A DNA stretch of 64,000 nucleotides, taken from contig NZ_MDJS01000001.1 in assembly GCF_001705515.1 (NCBI RefSeq), forward strand, positions 2,418,001 to 2,482,000, written 5' to 3'. The notes beneath the pieces are model-generated. The model worked only from the letters and a program-made list of their open reading frames with translations. It was not told the origin of the DNA and ran no database searches. The translations under genes were made by a program, and so were the position numbers. The stretch's first letter is position 1. The number at the start of each line of letters is the position of its first letter. This document shows positions 16,868 through 26,132 of this stretch, in pieces. This DNA is from Mucilaginibacter sp. PPCGB 2223 (GTDB lineage Bacteria > Bacteroidota > Bacteroidia > Sphingobacteriales > Sphingobacteriaceae).

Positions 16868-17833
16868 TTATTGTTTGAATAGCGAATCCACGAAGGCTTT
16901 ACGGTCAAACAATTGCAGGTCATTCATGCCTTCGCCTACTCCGATGTATTTTACGGGTATTTTAAACTGATCGGATATGCCGATGACTACGCCGCCTTTT
17001 GCTGTTCCGTCTAATTTTGTTAGTGCTAAAGCGTTCACATCGGTAGCCTGGGTAAACTGTTTGCATTGCTCGATGGCGTTTTGGCCAGTCGAGGCATCTA
17101 ACACCAGCAGTATTTCGTGCGGTGCATCGGGCACTACCTTTTGCATCACGTTTTTGATCTTGGTGAGCTCGTTCATCAGGTTTACCTTGTTGTGCAAGCG
17201 GCCGGCAGTATCGATAATGGCTACGTCATCGCCATTGGCCACAGCCGATTTTAAGGTATCAAACGCTACCGAAGCCGGATCGCTGCCCATGGCCTGCGCT
17301 ACCACGCGCACGCCAACACGCTCTCCCCAAAGTTTGATCTGGTCGACAGCCGCCGCGCGAAAAGTATCGGCAGCGCCTAACACTACACTGTTGCCGGCAG
17401 CTTTGAGCTGATGCGCCAGTTTGCCGATGGTGGTGGTTTTGCCTACGCCGTTCACGCCAACCACCATAATGACATAGGGTTTGTGGTTGCCGTATTCAAA
17501 ACTGGCAAAATCGTTGCTGTTGTTTTCGGCCAGCAGTTGCTGTATCTCGTCGCGCAGCAGGCCGTTCAGCTCGGATGTGCCCACGTATTTATCCCGGGCA
17601 ACGCGGGTTTGTATGCGCTCAATGATCTTGAGGGTGGTGGCCACGCCTACGTCGCTGGTAACAAGTACCTCTTCCAGGTCGTCGAGCACGTCGTCATCAA
17701 CGGTCGATTTGCCGGCTACGGCTTTGGTGATCTTTGAAAAAAAGTTCTCCTTGGTTTTTTCTAAACCGGTATCGAGCGCCTGCTGCTCCTGCGGGGTGCT
17801 TTCCTTTTTCTTAAAAAAATCAAATAATCCCAT
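16868..17833 (-). CDS. ftsY: Signal recognition particle receptor FtsY
   Basis: FtsY is the membrane-associated GTPase that docks SRP-bound ribosomes at the Sec translocon. The NG domain is complete: GVNGVGKTTTIGKLA (P-loop, about residue 125), DTFRAAA, DTAGRLHNK, TKLDGTAKGG and the closing GEGMNDLQLFD. The N-terminal part is short and begins MGLFDFFKKKES, as in other Bacteroidota FtsY, without the long acidic A domain of E. coli. At 321 residues it is full length. It follows the L28-L33-DUF4295 genes, a linkage common in the phylum. Confidence 0.97.
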   Translation of the reverse strand: MGLFDFFKKKESTPQEQQALDTGLEKTKENFFSKITKAVAGKSTVDDDVLDDLEEVLVTSDVGVATTLKIIERIQTRVARDKYVGTSELNGLLRDEIQQLLAENNSNDFASFEYGNHKPYVIMVVGVNGVGKTTTIGKLAHQLKAAGNSVVLGAADTFRAAAVDQIKLWGERVGVRVVAQAMGSDPASVAFDTLKSAVANGDDVAIIDTAGRLHNKVNLMNELTKIKNVMQKVVPDAPHEILLVLDASTGQNAIEQCKQFTQATDVNALALTKLDGTAKGGVVIGISDQFKIPVKYIGVGEGMNDLQLFDRKAFVDSLFKQ

Positions 17834-17854
17834 CGGTTGGAAAATGCTAATAAC

Positions 17855-17889
17855 AAAAAAAGCCCTCCCGGTAATAGCGGAACGGCTTT
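17855..17889 (-). terminator. Terminator after rpmB-rpmG-DUF4295
   Basis: Minus-strand AAAGCCGTTCCG pairs imperfectly with CGGGAGGGCTTT and is followed by a T run. It may end or attenuate the ribosomal transcript before ftsY. Confidence 0.55.
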
Positions 17890-17909
17890 AATATTTTTGT
17901 GTAAATGAA

Positions 17910-18077
17910 TTACTGACCTTTTGTGCCGGCAGCAATTGCATCTTTAATGCCGTCGTTGTGCACAATTACTTCTTTAAAAGAGTAAGCACCTGTTTTTGGC
18001 GATTTAGCCATGGTGATCACTTTCGAAAACTCTTTACCTTTACCTGTGTTCAGGGTTGCAACTACTTTCTTTGCCAT
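17910..18077 (-). CDS. DUF4295 small ribosome-linked protein, 55 aa
   Basis: The frame encodes a 55-residue basic protein beginning MAKKVVATLNTGKGKEFSKV and ending IAAGTKGQ. This sequence pattern is DUF4295, a Bacteroidota-specific small protein almost always encoded right after L33. It is probably a ribosome-associated factor, but the role is not shown. It lies 31 bases after rpmG on the same strand. Confidence 0.85.
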   Translation of the reverse strand: MAKKVVATLNTGKGKEFSKVITMAKSPKTGAYSFKEVIVHNDGIKDAIAAGTKGQ

Positions 18078-18108
18078 GTTGTATTGTTATAGTTAGTTTA
18101 AAAACTAA

Positions 18109-18291
18109 TTATTTAATCTCTTTGTGAACGGTTACTTTACGTAAAATAGGGTTGAATTTTTTCAACTCTAACCTTTCGGTTGTATTTTTCTTGTTCTTGG
18201 TAGTGATGTAGCGAGACATGCCCGGCTGACCGCTGGTTTTATGCTCGGTGCACTCTAATATCACCTGAACTCTGTTGCCTTTTTTTGCCAT
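18109..18291 (-). CDS. rpmG: 50S ribosomal protein L33
   Basis: The 60-residue product begins [18 protein letters not shown] and ends with [16 protein letters not shown], the normal L33 ends. Only one Cys is present, so this is the zinc-free (C-minus) form. It is located between rpmB and the DUF4295 gene, as in most Bacteroidota. Confidence 0.95.
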   Translation of the reverse strand: MAKKGNRVQVILECTEHKTSGQPGMSRYITTKNKKNTTERLELKKFNPILRKVTVHKEIK

Positions 18292-18379
18292 TGCTTTATA
18301 ATGTTATGGAGTTATCAAATTTTGCCGGTTATGCAATTATTGATCGTCAATAACGCCTGCCGCCAACCAATAACTGCTA

Positions 18380-18613
18380 TTAAATGTATCCTTGTTTTAC
18401 AAACTTGTTAATGCAAGCAGTTATACCGTTTTTGCTGATAGTTTTAATAGCAGCAGCGGAAACTTTTAAAGTGATCCATTTATCTTCTTCTGGTATATAA
18501 AACTTTTTAGTTTGCAGGTTAGGATGAAATCTGCGTTTGGTTTTAACGTTCGAGTTAGAAACGTTATGGCCGTTCATCGAGCTTTTTCCTGTTAGATCAC
18601 AAATTCTTGACAT
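18380..18613 (-). CDS. rpmB: 50S ribosomal protein L28
   Basis: The 77-residue product begins MSRICDLTGKSSMNGHNVSN and contains the SNVKTKRRFHPNLQ core of L28. It is the first gene of the rpmB-rpmG-DUF4295 unit. The single Cys suggests a form without the zinc site. It is full length. Confidence 0.96.
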   Translation of the reverse strand: MSRICDLTGKSSMNGHNVSNSNVKTKRRFHPNLQTKKFYIPEEDKWITLKVSAAAIKTISKNGITACINKFVKQGYI

Positions 18614-18737
18614 GACTAATCAAATTTTAATGTTGCCCCTCTTGTAAAAGGGACTGCAAATATCAGGATATTAAGTCAATAATTCAATAGCGGATGTAAA
18701 AATTTTTAAAATTCTTTTTCGATGAACAAAAACGCAG

Positions 18738-19442
18738 TTAATCGGCGTATTTTATTTCACGAAAACTGTAGTGTGCAAGTTTATGATCTTTGTTTAGCCA
18801 TACTACTGTAGTCCAGTTGCCTTTATCATCGAAGGCTTCATATTCAAAATAATTTAAGGTATGGTGCCAATTACGACCTTCCTGCGCTGTTTCTATTACC
18901 CGGCCGTTTTCATCGTATTTACAAATATCCTCAACCATAAAATTATCATGATAATAGGTAAACTGGTTTATCATGTTTCCGTTTGCATCATAATGTTTTT
19001 TGGTCTCGGTCCAGTAATTACCGGGAGAAATGTATTCGTCTTTTACCGGACGCCCTTGCTTGTCAAAGCTGATGGTGCCTTTGGCATCATCCTTATCCCG
19101 CATCCACGTAACTTTTACCAACCGGCCACTATGGTTATAATGATAGGTATAGTAGGTGTGCCATGTTCGATATATCTCTTTTGATAAAGCAGCGGTATCT
19201 GAGCGATGTGAATCGTACATCCGGCTGTTGTCCTCGCGTATGCACTGGCCTTCGTTATCAAATATTTGCTTAAATATTACAGTATCAACGGTGAAGTTTG
19301 GTTGGGGATAAAGGTCTTTAGTAACTATAGATGATACTTTACCGTTTATCCTGACATTGTTGTGAATATTGATTACATATTGTGCATAGCTGCAATTAAC
19401 GATGCCGATAAAAATAGATAGTAGGAGTAGGCTATGCTTCAT
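18738..19442 (-). CDS. Secreted protein with YD-like repeats
   Basis: The 234-residue product has a signal peptide ending SYAQ. The mature region contains several RHS/YD-type units: FDNEGQCIRED, YNHSGRLVKVTW, FDKQGRPVKDEY, YDANGNMINQFTYY, YDENGRVIETA and FDDKGNWTTVVW. Such repeats form extended beta structure and are common in secreted Bacteroidota proteins of unknown role. The upstream half is AT-rich. No partner gene is adjacent. I infer a periplasmic or surface location only. Confidence 0.7.
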   Translation of the reverse strand: MKHSLLLLSIFIGIVNCSYAQYVINIHNNVRINGKVSSIVTKDLYPQPNFTVDTVIFKQIFDNEGQCIREDNSRMYDSHRSDTAALSKEIYRTWHTYYTYHYNHSGRLVKVTWMRDKDDAKGTISFDKQGRPVKDEYISPGNYWTETKKHYDANGNMINQFTYYHDNFMVEDICKYDENGRVIETAQEGRNWHHTLNYFEYEAFDDKGNWTTVVWLNKDHKLAHYSFREIKYAD

Positions 19443-19562
19443 GTAGCTGTTTTATTGGCTGGATAACATCATTCAATAGTTAAAGATATAATAAACTATA
19501 CGTCTTTAGTAGGAAATTACTAATTTAACGCCGTCTAACCAACCAACAATCAAAAACCCGCA

Positions 19563-21470
19563 ATGAATCTTAAAGTATCCTCATTCGACGAGTATAAGCA
19601 AGTTTATAAACAAAGTGTTGAGCAGCCCGAGCAATTTTGGGATGGCATAGCCGAGAATTTTTTATGGCGCAAAAAATGGGATAAAACCCTGGAGTGGAAC
19701 TTTAAGGAGCCGAACGTAAAATGGTTTCAGGGTGGTAAGCTCAATATTACCGAAAACTGCCTCGACCGCCACCTGGAAACCCTGGGCGATACCCCGGCCA
19801 TCATCTGGGAACCGAACGACCCGAGTGAAGATCATCGTATACTCACCTACCGCCAGTTGTTCGATAAAGTTTGCCAGTTTGCCAATGTGCTTAAAAATAA
19901 TAATGTAAAAAAGGGCGACCGTATCTGTATCTATATGCCCATGGTGCCCGAACTGGCCATCGCCATCCTGGCCTGCGCCCGTATAGGCGCGATCCATTCG
20001 GTCGTGTTTGGCGGTTTTTCGGCGCAATCCATCGCCGACCGTATCCAGGATGCCGATTGCTCGCTGGTCATCACCTGCGATGGCGCTTTCCGCGGCGCTA
20101 AGGATATCCCACTGAAAAACGTGATCGACGATGCGCTGGTTACCTGCCCCTCGGTTAAAAAAGTAATTGTGCTTACCCGTACCCGCACGCCTGTTGCCAT
20201 GCTGAAGGGCCGCGACGTATGGTGGGAGGATGAGATCAAAAAAGTAGAAACCCAGCGCAACACCACCTGCGAGCCCGAAGAGATGGATGCCGAGGATATG
20301 CTGTTCATCCTGTACACCTCCGGCTCGACCGGCAAGCCCAAAGGTGTGGTGCATACGTGCGGCGGCTATATGGTTTACGCGGGTTACACTTTTGCCAACA
20401 CCTTTCAGTACGAACCGGGCGAAGTATATTTCTGTACGGCCGATATCGGCTGGATAACCGGTCACTCATATATCGTTTACGGGCCGTTATCGCAAGGCGC
20501 TACCAGTTTAATGTTCGAGGGGATACCAACCTTCCCGAATGCGGGCCGCTTTTGGGATATCGTAGCTAAATTTAAAGTAAACATCTTATATACCGCGCCA
20601 ACGGCCATCCGCTCACTGATGAGCTTTGGTGACAGCTTTGTTGAAGGTAAGGACCTGAGCTCGCTTAAAAAGCTGGGCACCGTAGGCGAACCGATCAACG
20701 AAGAGGCATGGCACTGGTACGACGAAAAGGTAGGCCACGGCAAGTGCCCTATTGTAGACACCTGGTGGCAAACCGAAAACGGCGGCCACATGATCACGCC
20801 TATCGCCGGCATTACCCCTACCAAACCGGGTTACGCCATGCTGCCCTTGCCGGGGATACAGCCGGTGCTGGTCGATGAAAAGGGCGAGGTTATTGAAGGT
20901 AACGGCGTGAGCGGCAACCTTTGTATCCGTTTCCCGTGGCCGGGGATGATACGCACCACCTATGGCGACCATGAGCGTTGCCGCCAGGCATACTTTGCCA
21001 CCTACCCGGATATGTACTTTACCGGCGATGGCTGCCTGCGCGATGAGGACGGTTACTACCGCATTACCGGCCGTGTTGACGATGTGCTGAACGTATCGGG
21101 CCACCGCATAGGCACTGCCGAGGTAGAGAACGCCATTAACATGCACAGCAGCGTGGTCGAATCGGCCGTGGTAGGGTACCCGCATGATATTAAGGGCCAG
21201 GGCGTTTACGCGTTTGTGGTTAGCCCCAACGTACACGGCAATGAAGACCTGACACGCAAGGATATCATCATGACGGTATCGCGCATCATCGGCGCTATTG
21301 CCAAACCCGATAAGATACAGTTTGTAAGCGGCTTGCCTAAAACACGGTCGGGCAAAATTATGCGCCGTATATTGCGCAAGATAGCCGAAGGCGAAACTTC
21401 GAACCTGGGCGATACTTCGACATTGCTCGACCCTGGTGTGGTTGAGGAGATCAAAAGCGGGGCCTTATAA
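19563..21470 (+). CDS. acs: Acetyl-CoA synthetase
   Basis: Acs makes acetyl-CoA from acetate, ATP and CoA through acetyl-AMP. The N-terminal ACAS domain (VSSFDEYKQVYKQSVEQPEQFW) is present. The ATP-binding P-loop is YTSGSTGKPKG at about residue 250, WWQTENGG lies near 400, YFTGDG near 490, and the acetylation/regulation site is PKTRSGKIMRR with Lys at about 597. At 635 residues it is complete. It appears monocistronic, with the small crystallin-J1-like gene about 70 bases downstream. Confidence 0.96.
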   Translation: MNLKVSSFDEYKQVYKQSVEQPEQFWDGIAENFLWRKKWDKTLEWNFKEPNVKWFQGGKLNITENCLDRHLETLGDTPAIIWEPNDPSEDHRILTYRQLFDKVCQFANVLKNNNVKKGDRICIYMPMVPELAIAILACARIGAIHSVVFGGFSAQSIADRIQDADCSLVITCDGAFRGAKDIPLKNVIDDALVTCPSVKKVIVLTRTRTPVAMLKGRDVWWEDEIKKVETQRNTTCEPEEMDAEDMLFILYTSGSTGKPKGVVHTCGGYMVYAGYTFANTFQYEPGEVYFCTADIGWITGHSYIVYGPLSQGATSLMFEGIPTFPNAGRFWDIVAKFKVNILYTAPTAIRSLMSFGDSFVEGKDLSSLKKLGTVGEPINEEAWHWYDEKVGHGKCPIVDTWWQTENGGHMITPIAGITPTKPGYAMLPLPGIQPVLVDEKGEVIEGNGVSGNLCIRFPWPGMIRTTYGDHERCRQAYFATYPDMYFTGDGCLRDEDGYYRITGRVDDVLNVSGHRIGTAEVENAINMHSSVVESAVVGYPHDIKGQGVYAFVVSPNVHGNEDLTRKDIIMTVSRIIGAIAKPDKIQFVSGLPKTRSGKIMRRILRKIAEGETSNLGDTSTLLDPGVVEEIKSGAL

Positions 21471-21477
21471 GAATAAA

Positions 21478-21505
21478 ATCAAGAGGCAAGAGCCAAGAAT
21501 CAAGA
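21478..21505. repeat. Heptamer tract (xxCAAGA)
   Basis: Four 7-bp units ATCAAGA, GGCAAGA, GCCAAGA, ATCAAGA lie end to end just after the acs stop. Confidence 0.65.
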
Positions 21506-21541
21506 GTGGCACTGGCAGTAGCAGTGTAGCATGTGTTAAAA

Positions 21542-21898
21542 ATGAGCGTTGAAACTATTACATTATACAGGCCCGTTGGCCCGAAGGAGCTGGCTTTGAT
21601 CGAAGCTTCGGGTTATAAGCGTTTTCCGAAAAGGCTGATGCAGCAACCGATATTTTACCCGGTGATGAACGAGGAATATGCCATTCAGATAGCACGCGAC
21701 TGGAATGTTGGCGCATCTGGCTCGGGCTATGTTACCAAATTTGATGTGGCGAAAAGTTACATAGATAAGTTTGTAGTGCAGAATGTAGGCGGCCCTATCC
21801 ATAATGAGTTGTGGGTGCCTGCCGAAGAACTGGAAGAGTTTAACGATCATATTGCAGGGCTGATAGAGGTGACGAAAAGCTTTTTCGCCGAAAAGTGA
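21542..21898 (+). CDS. ADP-ribosylation/crystallin J1-type small protein
   Basis: The 118-residue product begins MSVETITLYRPVGPKELALIE, a pattern I recall from proteins usually annotated ADP-ribosylation/crystallin J1. That name is historical; the short protein lacks the ADP-ribosylglycohydrolase domain. It contains NEEYAIQIARDWN and ends with a helical WVPAEELEEFNDHIAGLIEV segment. It is probably cytoplasmic. Function is unknown. Confidence 0.7.
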   Translation: MSVETITLYRPVGPKELALIEASGYKRFPKRLMQQPIFYPVMNEEYAIQIARDWNVGASGSGYVTKFDVAKSYIDKFVVQNVGGPIHNELWVPAEELEEFNDHIAGLIEVTKSFFAEK

Positions 21899-21900
21899 TG

Positions 21901-21972
21901 CCGCCTGCACCTGTGGCGTTATCACCAACAACAAAATGATAAGCTTGCCGGGATAGCACCTGCAAGAGGCGG
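21901..21972. repeat. REP pair (degenerate), outer arms CCGCCT/AGGCGG
   Basis: A half-unit ATCACCAACAAC, then the linker GCTTGCCGG, then a CACCTGCAAG half-unit. The same REP-GCTTGCCGG-REP layout occurs at 36502 and 44396. Confidence 0.55.
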
Positions 21973-21989
21973 TGATCGCCCCATCGGGG

Positions 21990-22147
21990 ACAGATTTGTA
22001 TGGTTGAGGAGTTACTCCATCCCGATCGGCTGTGAGAAATCTTCTGCTTCAAACCGATCTGCAGCAGAAGATTTTTTCGCACACACAGTCAGGGCACTAT
22101 CCCGCTCAAGAGATAGTTCTCAGTCGTTCCTCCTTCGATATGACAAT
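21990..22147. repeat. Hairpin element with AATCTTCTGCT/AGCAGAAGATT core
   Basis: AAATCTTCTGCT (22037-22048) and AGCAGAAGATTT (22063-22074) are perfect 12-bp complements. The segment ends CGATATGACA, like the copy ending CGAAATGACA at 51154. It fills the gap between the 21542 gene and leuS. Confidence 0.6.
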
Positions 22148-22161
22148 TACTGGAAAAAGTG

Positions 22162-25020
22162 TTACACCACAATATTGATGATCCTGCCTTTAACCACGAT
22201 CACTTTTTTAGGCGCTTTACCGTCGAGGTATTTTTGAACGTCGACGTTGGCCAGTACCAGGTCCTCAACTTCTTTACCTTCGATAGCTAAAGAGATACTG
22301 AGGTTCATACGGGTTTTGCCGTTGATGGATATAGGGTAGGCAAACTCGTTTTCGACCAGGTATTCGGGGTTAAATTTAGGGTACGGCGCGTACGATAAGG
22401 TGCCTGCGGCGTTACCTAACAATACCCAAAGTTCCTCGCAAATGTGCGGCGCGTATGGCGACAGGATGATGACCATATCCTGCAGGATAGCGCGCTTGTT
22501 GCATTTCAGGTCCGTCAGTTCGTTAACGGCGATCATGAAGCTGGATACCGAGGTGTTGAACGAAAAACGGTCGATATCCTCCTCTACCTTACGGATGATC
22601 TTGTGCAGCGATTTGAGTTCGGCTTTGGTTGGCTCGGCATTGCTGATGTTGAGCTCCCAGGCATCGGTATGGAACAAACGCCAGAATTTACGCAGGAATT
22701 TGAACACACCTTCGATGCCGTTGGTGTTCCAGGGTTTGCTTTGCTCCAACGGGCCCAAAAACATCTCGTACATGCGCAGGGTATCAGCGCCGTAACGCTC
22801 GGCTATATCATCGGGGTTAACTACATTGTAGTAGCGTTTGGACATTTTTTCGACCTCGACACCGCAAACGTATTTGCCACCTTCAAGAATAAACTCGGCA
22901 TCTGCAAACTCCGGGCGCCAGGCTTTGAATTTATCGAGGTTTAAAATATCATTCTCTACAATGTTAACATCAACATGGATAGCCGATGTATTGTATTGGC
23001 CTTTTAAGCCGTAACTTACAAAGGTGTTGGTGCCACGTCCTTCCGCATCAATCAAACGATACACAAAGTTCGATCGGCCCTGTATCATACCCTGGTTAAT
23101 GAGCTTTTTAAAAGGCTCTTCTTCAACCACCAGGTTCAAATCTTTTAAAAATTTGTTCCAAAAACGGCTGTACAACAAGTGCCCGGTAGCGTGCTCACTG
23201 CCGCCGATGTAGAGGTCGACATCCTTCCAGTATTTGATCGCATCCGCGGAAGCGAAAGCATCATTGTTTTGGGCATCCATATAGCGGTACCAGTACCAGC
23301 TTGATCCGGCCCAGCCGGGCATGGTAGAAAGTTCGTATGCATAGCCAGCCCCCTCTAAAGTCTCCCCAACTGGGGGAGATTTAGAGGGGGCTGCCGCTGG
23401 CTTGTACATCCAACCTTCGGCACGGCCCAGTGGCGGTTCACCGGTTTCGGTGGGCAGATATTTATCTACTTCGGGTAATATTAAAGGCAGTTCGCTTTCG
23501 CTGATCAAATGCGGCAAACCGTTCTTAAAGTAAACGGGTACCGGTTCGCCCCAGTAACGCTGGCGGCCAAAAATGGCATCGCGCATGCGGTAGTTGATCT
23601 TGGCGTAGCCCATGCCCATTTTTTCCAGTTCGGCAATTACGGTTTGGGTTGCTTGTTTGTACTCCATGCCGTTGATGAAACCCGAGTTGATGTATTTACC
23701 TTCTTTGGTAGGGTCGGCCTCGGTTTCGATGTTCTGGATATCGATGATGGGGATGATGGGTAAATTAAAATGTTTGGCAAACAGGTAATCGCGCTGATCG
23801 CCACTGGGCACGCCCATTACCGCACCGGTACCATAGCCTGCCAGCACGTAATCGGCAATCCAGATAGGTACGCGCCCGCCGTTTACGGGGTTGATCACGT
23901 AGCTGCCGGTAAAGGCGCCGCTTACGGTTTTGGTATCGGCCATACGGTCGAGCTCGCTTTTCTTTTTGGTTTGGGCGATGTAAGCATCAATATCGGCTTT
24001 TTGTTCGGGTGTGGTTAGTGCCTGAACCAATTCGTGTTCAGGGGCGATAACTAATACAGTTACTCCAAAAATAGTATCGACACGTGTTGTAAAAACTTCA
24101 ATATAACTTACCGTTTTCGACTCAGGACTCAAGACCTGAGACTCCAGACTAAACTTCACCATGGCGCCAACGCTCTTACCTATCCAGTTGCGCTGCATTT
24201 CTTTCAAAGGTTCGGGCCAGTCGATGGTATCTAAACCTTGCAACAGGCGCTCGGCATAGGCGGTGATGCGCATGCTCCACTGCATCATCTTTTTTTGCTC
24301 AACAGGGTAGCCGCCGCGTTCGCTAAAGCCGTCTTTCACCTCGTCGTTGGCCAATACGGTGCCCAGGGCCGGGCACCAGTTTACGGTACTTTCGCGCAGG
24401 TAGGTGAGGCGGTATTTTAACAGTTCGGTTTGCTGTGCTTCGAAGCTCATGGCTTTCCACTCGGCAGCGCTAAAGCTCAGGGTGTCATCATCGCTAACTG
24501 CATTGATGCCTGCCGAACCGTTGCTTTCGAAGTGTTTTACCAGTTCATCAATACTTTGGGCTTTATCGGCAGTTTTGTTGTACCAGCTATTGAAAAGCTG
24601 CATGAATATCCATTGCGTCCATTTATAGTAGGATGGATCGCTGGTCCGCACCTCGCGGCTCCAATCGAACGAAAAGCCGATCTGATCTAACTGGCGACGA
24701 TAAGTGGCAATGTTGGCTTCGGTGGTGATGGCCGGGTGCTGCCCGGTTTGTATGGCGTATTGCTCGGCCGGCAAGCCAAACGAATCGTATCCCATTGGAT
24801 GTAATACGTTAAAACCTTTAAGGCGCTTGTAACGCGAAAATATGTCGGACGCGATATAGCCCAGCGGGTGGCCAACGTGTAACCCCGCGCCCGATGGATA
24901 TGGAAACATATCCAGCACGTAGTATTTGGGTTTCGACGAGTTGTTATCTGCCTTAAAAGTTTGGTTAGCGGCCCAAAATGCCTGCCATTTTTTCTCTATA
25001 TCTTTAAATTGATAATCCAT
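22162..25020 (-). CDS. leuS: Leucyl-tRNA synthetase
   Basis: LeuRS charges tRNA-Leu with leucine. The class I HIGH motif is HVGH at about residues 48-51 ([16 protein letters not shown]), and KMSKR lies near residue 725. The editing (CP1) domain sits between them, and an anticodon-binding helical domain closes the chain. The start is well supported. The length of 952 residues is slightly long. Part of the excess is a segment of about 15 residues near 543-558 ([13 protein letters not shown]), encoded by a 46-bp GC-rich palindrome that also occurs in intergenic regions, placed just before the conserved [13 protein letters not shown]. The enzyme should still be functional because the frame is intact. 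Confidence 0.97.
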   Translation of the reverse strand: MDYQFKDIEKKWQAFWAANQTFKADNNSSKPKYYVLDMFPYPSGAGLHVGHPLGYIASDIFSRYKRLKGFNVLHPMGYDSFGLPAEQYAIQTGQHPAITTEANIATYRRQLDQIGFSFDWSREVRTSDPSYYKWTQWIFMQLFNSWYNKTADKAQSIDELVKHFESNGSAGINAVSDDDTLSFSAAEWKAMSFEAQQTELLKYRLTYLRESTVNWCPALGTVLANDEVKDGFSERGGYPVEQKKMMQWSMRITAYAERLLQGLDTIDWPEPLKEMQRNWIGKSVGAMVKFSLESQVLSPESKTVSYIEVFTTRVDTIFGVTVLVIAPEHELVQALTTPEQKADIDAYIAQTKKKSELDRMADTKTVSGAFTGSYVINPVNGGRVPIWIADYVLAGYGTGAVMGVPSGDQRDYLFAKHFNLPIIPIIDIQNIETEADPTKEGKYINSGFINGMEYKQATQTVIAELEKMGMGYAKINYRMRDAIFGRQRYWGEPVPVYFKNGLPHLISESELPLILPEVDKYLPTETGEPPLGRAEGWMYKPAAAPSKSPPVGETLEGAGYAYELSTMPGWAGSSWYWYRYMDAQNNDAFASADAIKYWKDVDLYIGGSEHATGHLLYSRFWNKFLKDLNLVVEEEPFKKLINQGMIQGRSNFVYRLIDAEGRGTNTFVSYGLKGQYNTSAIHVDVNIVENDILNLDKFKAWRPEFADAEFILEGGKYVCGVEVEKMSKRYYNVVNPDDIAERYGADTLRMYEMFLGPLEQSKPWNTNGIEGVFKFLRKFWRLFHTDAWELNISNAEPTKAELKSLHKIIRKVEEDIDRFSFNTSVSSFMIAVNELTDLKCNKRAILQDMVIILSPYAPHICEELWVLLGNAAGTLSYAPYPKFNPEYLVENEFAYPISINGKTRMNLSISLAIEGKEVEDLVLANVDVQKYLDGKAPKKVIVVKGRIINIVV
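23347..23392. repeat. Palindromic repeat embedded in leuS
   Basis: AGCCCCCTCTAAAG and TCTCCCC are followed after a short loop by GGGGAGA and TTTAGAGGGGGCT. The arms are complementary except for one missing base. It is the same type as copies at 44464 and 59117-59217. Confidence 0.8.
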
Positions 25021-25066
25021 TTTCGCGTGTAAAGGGTATTGAACTGCGAAAATAGTAAAGTTTGGG

Positions 25067-25094
25067 TTAGTATCGAGTAGTTAGTATCAAGTAA
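25067..25094. repeat. Heptamer tract (TTAGTAT/CAAGTAA)
   Basis: Units TTAGTAT, CGAGTAG, TTAGTAT, CAAGTAA repeat with a 7-bp period upstream of leuS. Confidence 0.6.
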
Positions 25095-25177
25095 CAAGAA
25101 ATTAAGGAGATATCGTGATTTGCTCTTTTGCAGAAGCGCAGCTCCAAATTGTACTTCAGGTTAGCTGAAACTCACAA

Positions 25178-25369
25178 TTACTTCCGATCGCCCGGATGCA
25201 CGGGTTGTTCTTCTTTTTCGTGTTTCTGGGTGATATCGCCGGTATGAGGTTCTTTGCCTTTGTATTGTTTATCCTGCTTTTTTACGATGCTTTTATGGCC
25301 TTCGTCGTGCGGGCGATGGGTTGGGGTATCGGCAGGCGATGGTTTATTGGGGTTGTTGGCTGGTTTCAT
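25178..25369 (-). CDS. Small hydrophilic basic protein, 63 aa
   Basis: The product is extremely hydrophilic and rich in Lys, His, Pro, Glu and Asp, beginning MKPANNPNKPSPADTP. It has no Cys and no hydrophobic core, so it is probably disordered. The opposite strand is also open but encodes an unlikely Phe/Val-rich peptide. Similar short disordered proteins are common in Sphingobacteriaceae genomes. Function is unknown. Confidence 0.5.
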   Translation of the reverse strand: MKPANNPNKPSPADTPTHRPHDEGHKSIVKKQDKQYKGKEPHTGDITQKHEKEEQPVHPGDRK

Positions 25370-25418
25370 GGTGTTTGTTTATTGGGATAACGGTCGGGAC
25401 GGGAAAGAGTTTTGTTTG

Positions 25419-25453
25419 GTGAGTAGTGAGTTGTGGATAGCGAGTGGTAAATG
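25419..25453. repeat. Heptamer tract (GTGAGTA type)
   Basis: Five 7-bp units GTGAGTA, GTGAGTT, GTGGATA, GCGAGTG, GTAAATG in a row. Confidence 0.6.
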
Positions 25454-25502
25454 AAGCAGATTCATTTTGATGAGGTGGCAGCTATCCAACATTGCATTTT
25501 CT

Positions 25503-25534
25503 CAACGTTTCAACCCTGCAACTTTCCAACCTTC
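25503..25534. repeat. Octamer tract (CAACxxxx)
   Basis: Units CAACGTTT, CAACCCTG, CAACTTTC, CAACCTTC follow each other with an 8-bp period. Confidence 0.55.
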
Positions 25535-25543
25535 AAACATCTC

Positions 25544-25744
25544 TTAAACAATAGTTAAATTATTGAGGGTGAAATCCATTTCCCGGAGGATGACCTCGAC
25601 CTGTTTGCGGCAAAGCCGGTGGAACTTGCTGCAGCAGCAGTTGATCTGTAATTCGTCGCCCAGAGTATCAACAATGGGGTGTATATCGTGATCGGGGCAA
25701 AGCAGGTTTTCGATATTGGGTTTAATTGTTTCGGCTAATTTCAT
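25544..25744 (-). CDS. Small Cys-rich protein, 66 aa
   Basis: The product begins MKLAETIKPNIENLLCPDHD and holds CCCSKFHRLCRK in the middle, so five Cys and three His residues could bind a metal. It has no signal peptide. The gene starts with ATG and has ordinary codon use. I do not recognise the family. It lies alone in the gap between leuS and ftsX. Confidence 0.5.
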   Translation of the reverse strand: MKLAETIKPNIENLLCPDHDIHPIVDTLGDELQINCCCSKFHRLCRKQVEVILREMDFTLNNLTIV

Positions 25745-25846
25745 ATTCGAACAGATGTGTTGATGTTTTAACAGGTTAAGAAAGTAATTGTTTTGGTTAA
25801 TTTATTTTAACCGATGGTTAGGTTGTGCGAGGCTGCGTTAGGGATA

Positions 25847-25876
25847 GTATCCCTGCCTGCCGGCAGGCAGGGATAC
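25847..25876. repeat. 30-bp perfect palindrome
   Basis: GTATCCCTGCCTGCC (25847-25861) is followed at once by its exact reverse complement GGCAGGCAGGGATAC. There is no loop, so it would form a cruciform rather than a normal hairpin. Confidence 0.85.
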
Positions 25877-25944
25877 CGGCCATGTGGCTAAGGCCCTGTG
25901 CAGTATGAGCGCATAGCCCGGCCGGAGGCAACGCCCTTAAAAAG

Positions 25945-26017
25945 AATCAAGGTGCAAGAATCAAGATGGTGATGGTGCTACGAATGAACTAATGACTAAT
26001 GAACAAATAAACCAATA
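25945..26017. repeat. Two adjacent heptamer tracts
   Basis: AATCAAG, GTGCAAG, AATCAAG occupy 25945-25965. AATGAAC, TAATGAC, TAATGAA, CAAATAA, ACCAATA occupy 25983-26017. Both have a 7-bp period with different sequence. Confidence 0.55.
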
Positions 26018-26132
26018 GGTTAATTTTTGTTAAATATGGCATCAACATTTTAACGGCACAGTATTAAAACAGAATTATATTTTACCTTTACGCTAAGGTT
26101 TTTTTATTTTCGCCCCAACCTATATAGTAACA

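Noticed and set aside
19662..20465. 267-residue minus-strand frame inside acs
   Set aside because: Antisense shadow of a well-supported enzyme gene; His/Ala/Arg-rich, no start signal.
25196..25390. 64-residue plus-strand frame opposite the hydrophilic 63-aa protein
   Set aside because: Phe/Val/Leu-rich chain is the expected complement of a Lys/His/Pro-rich gene.
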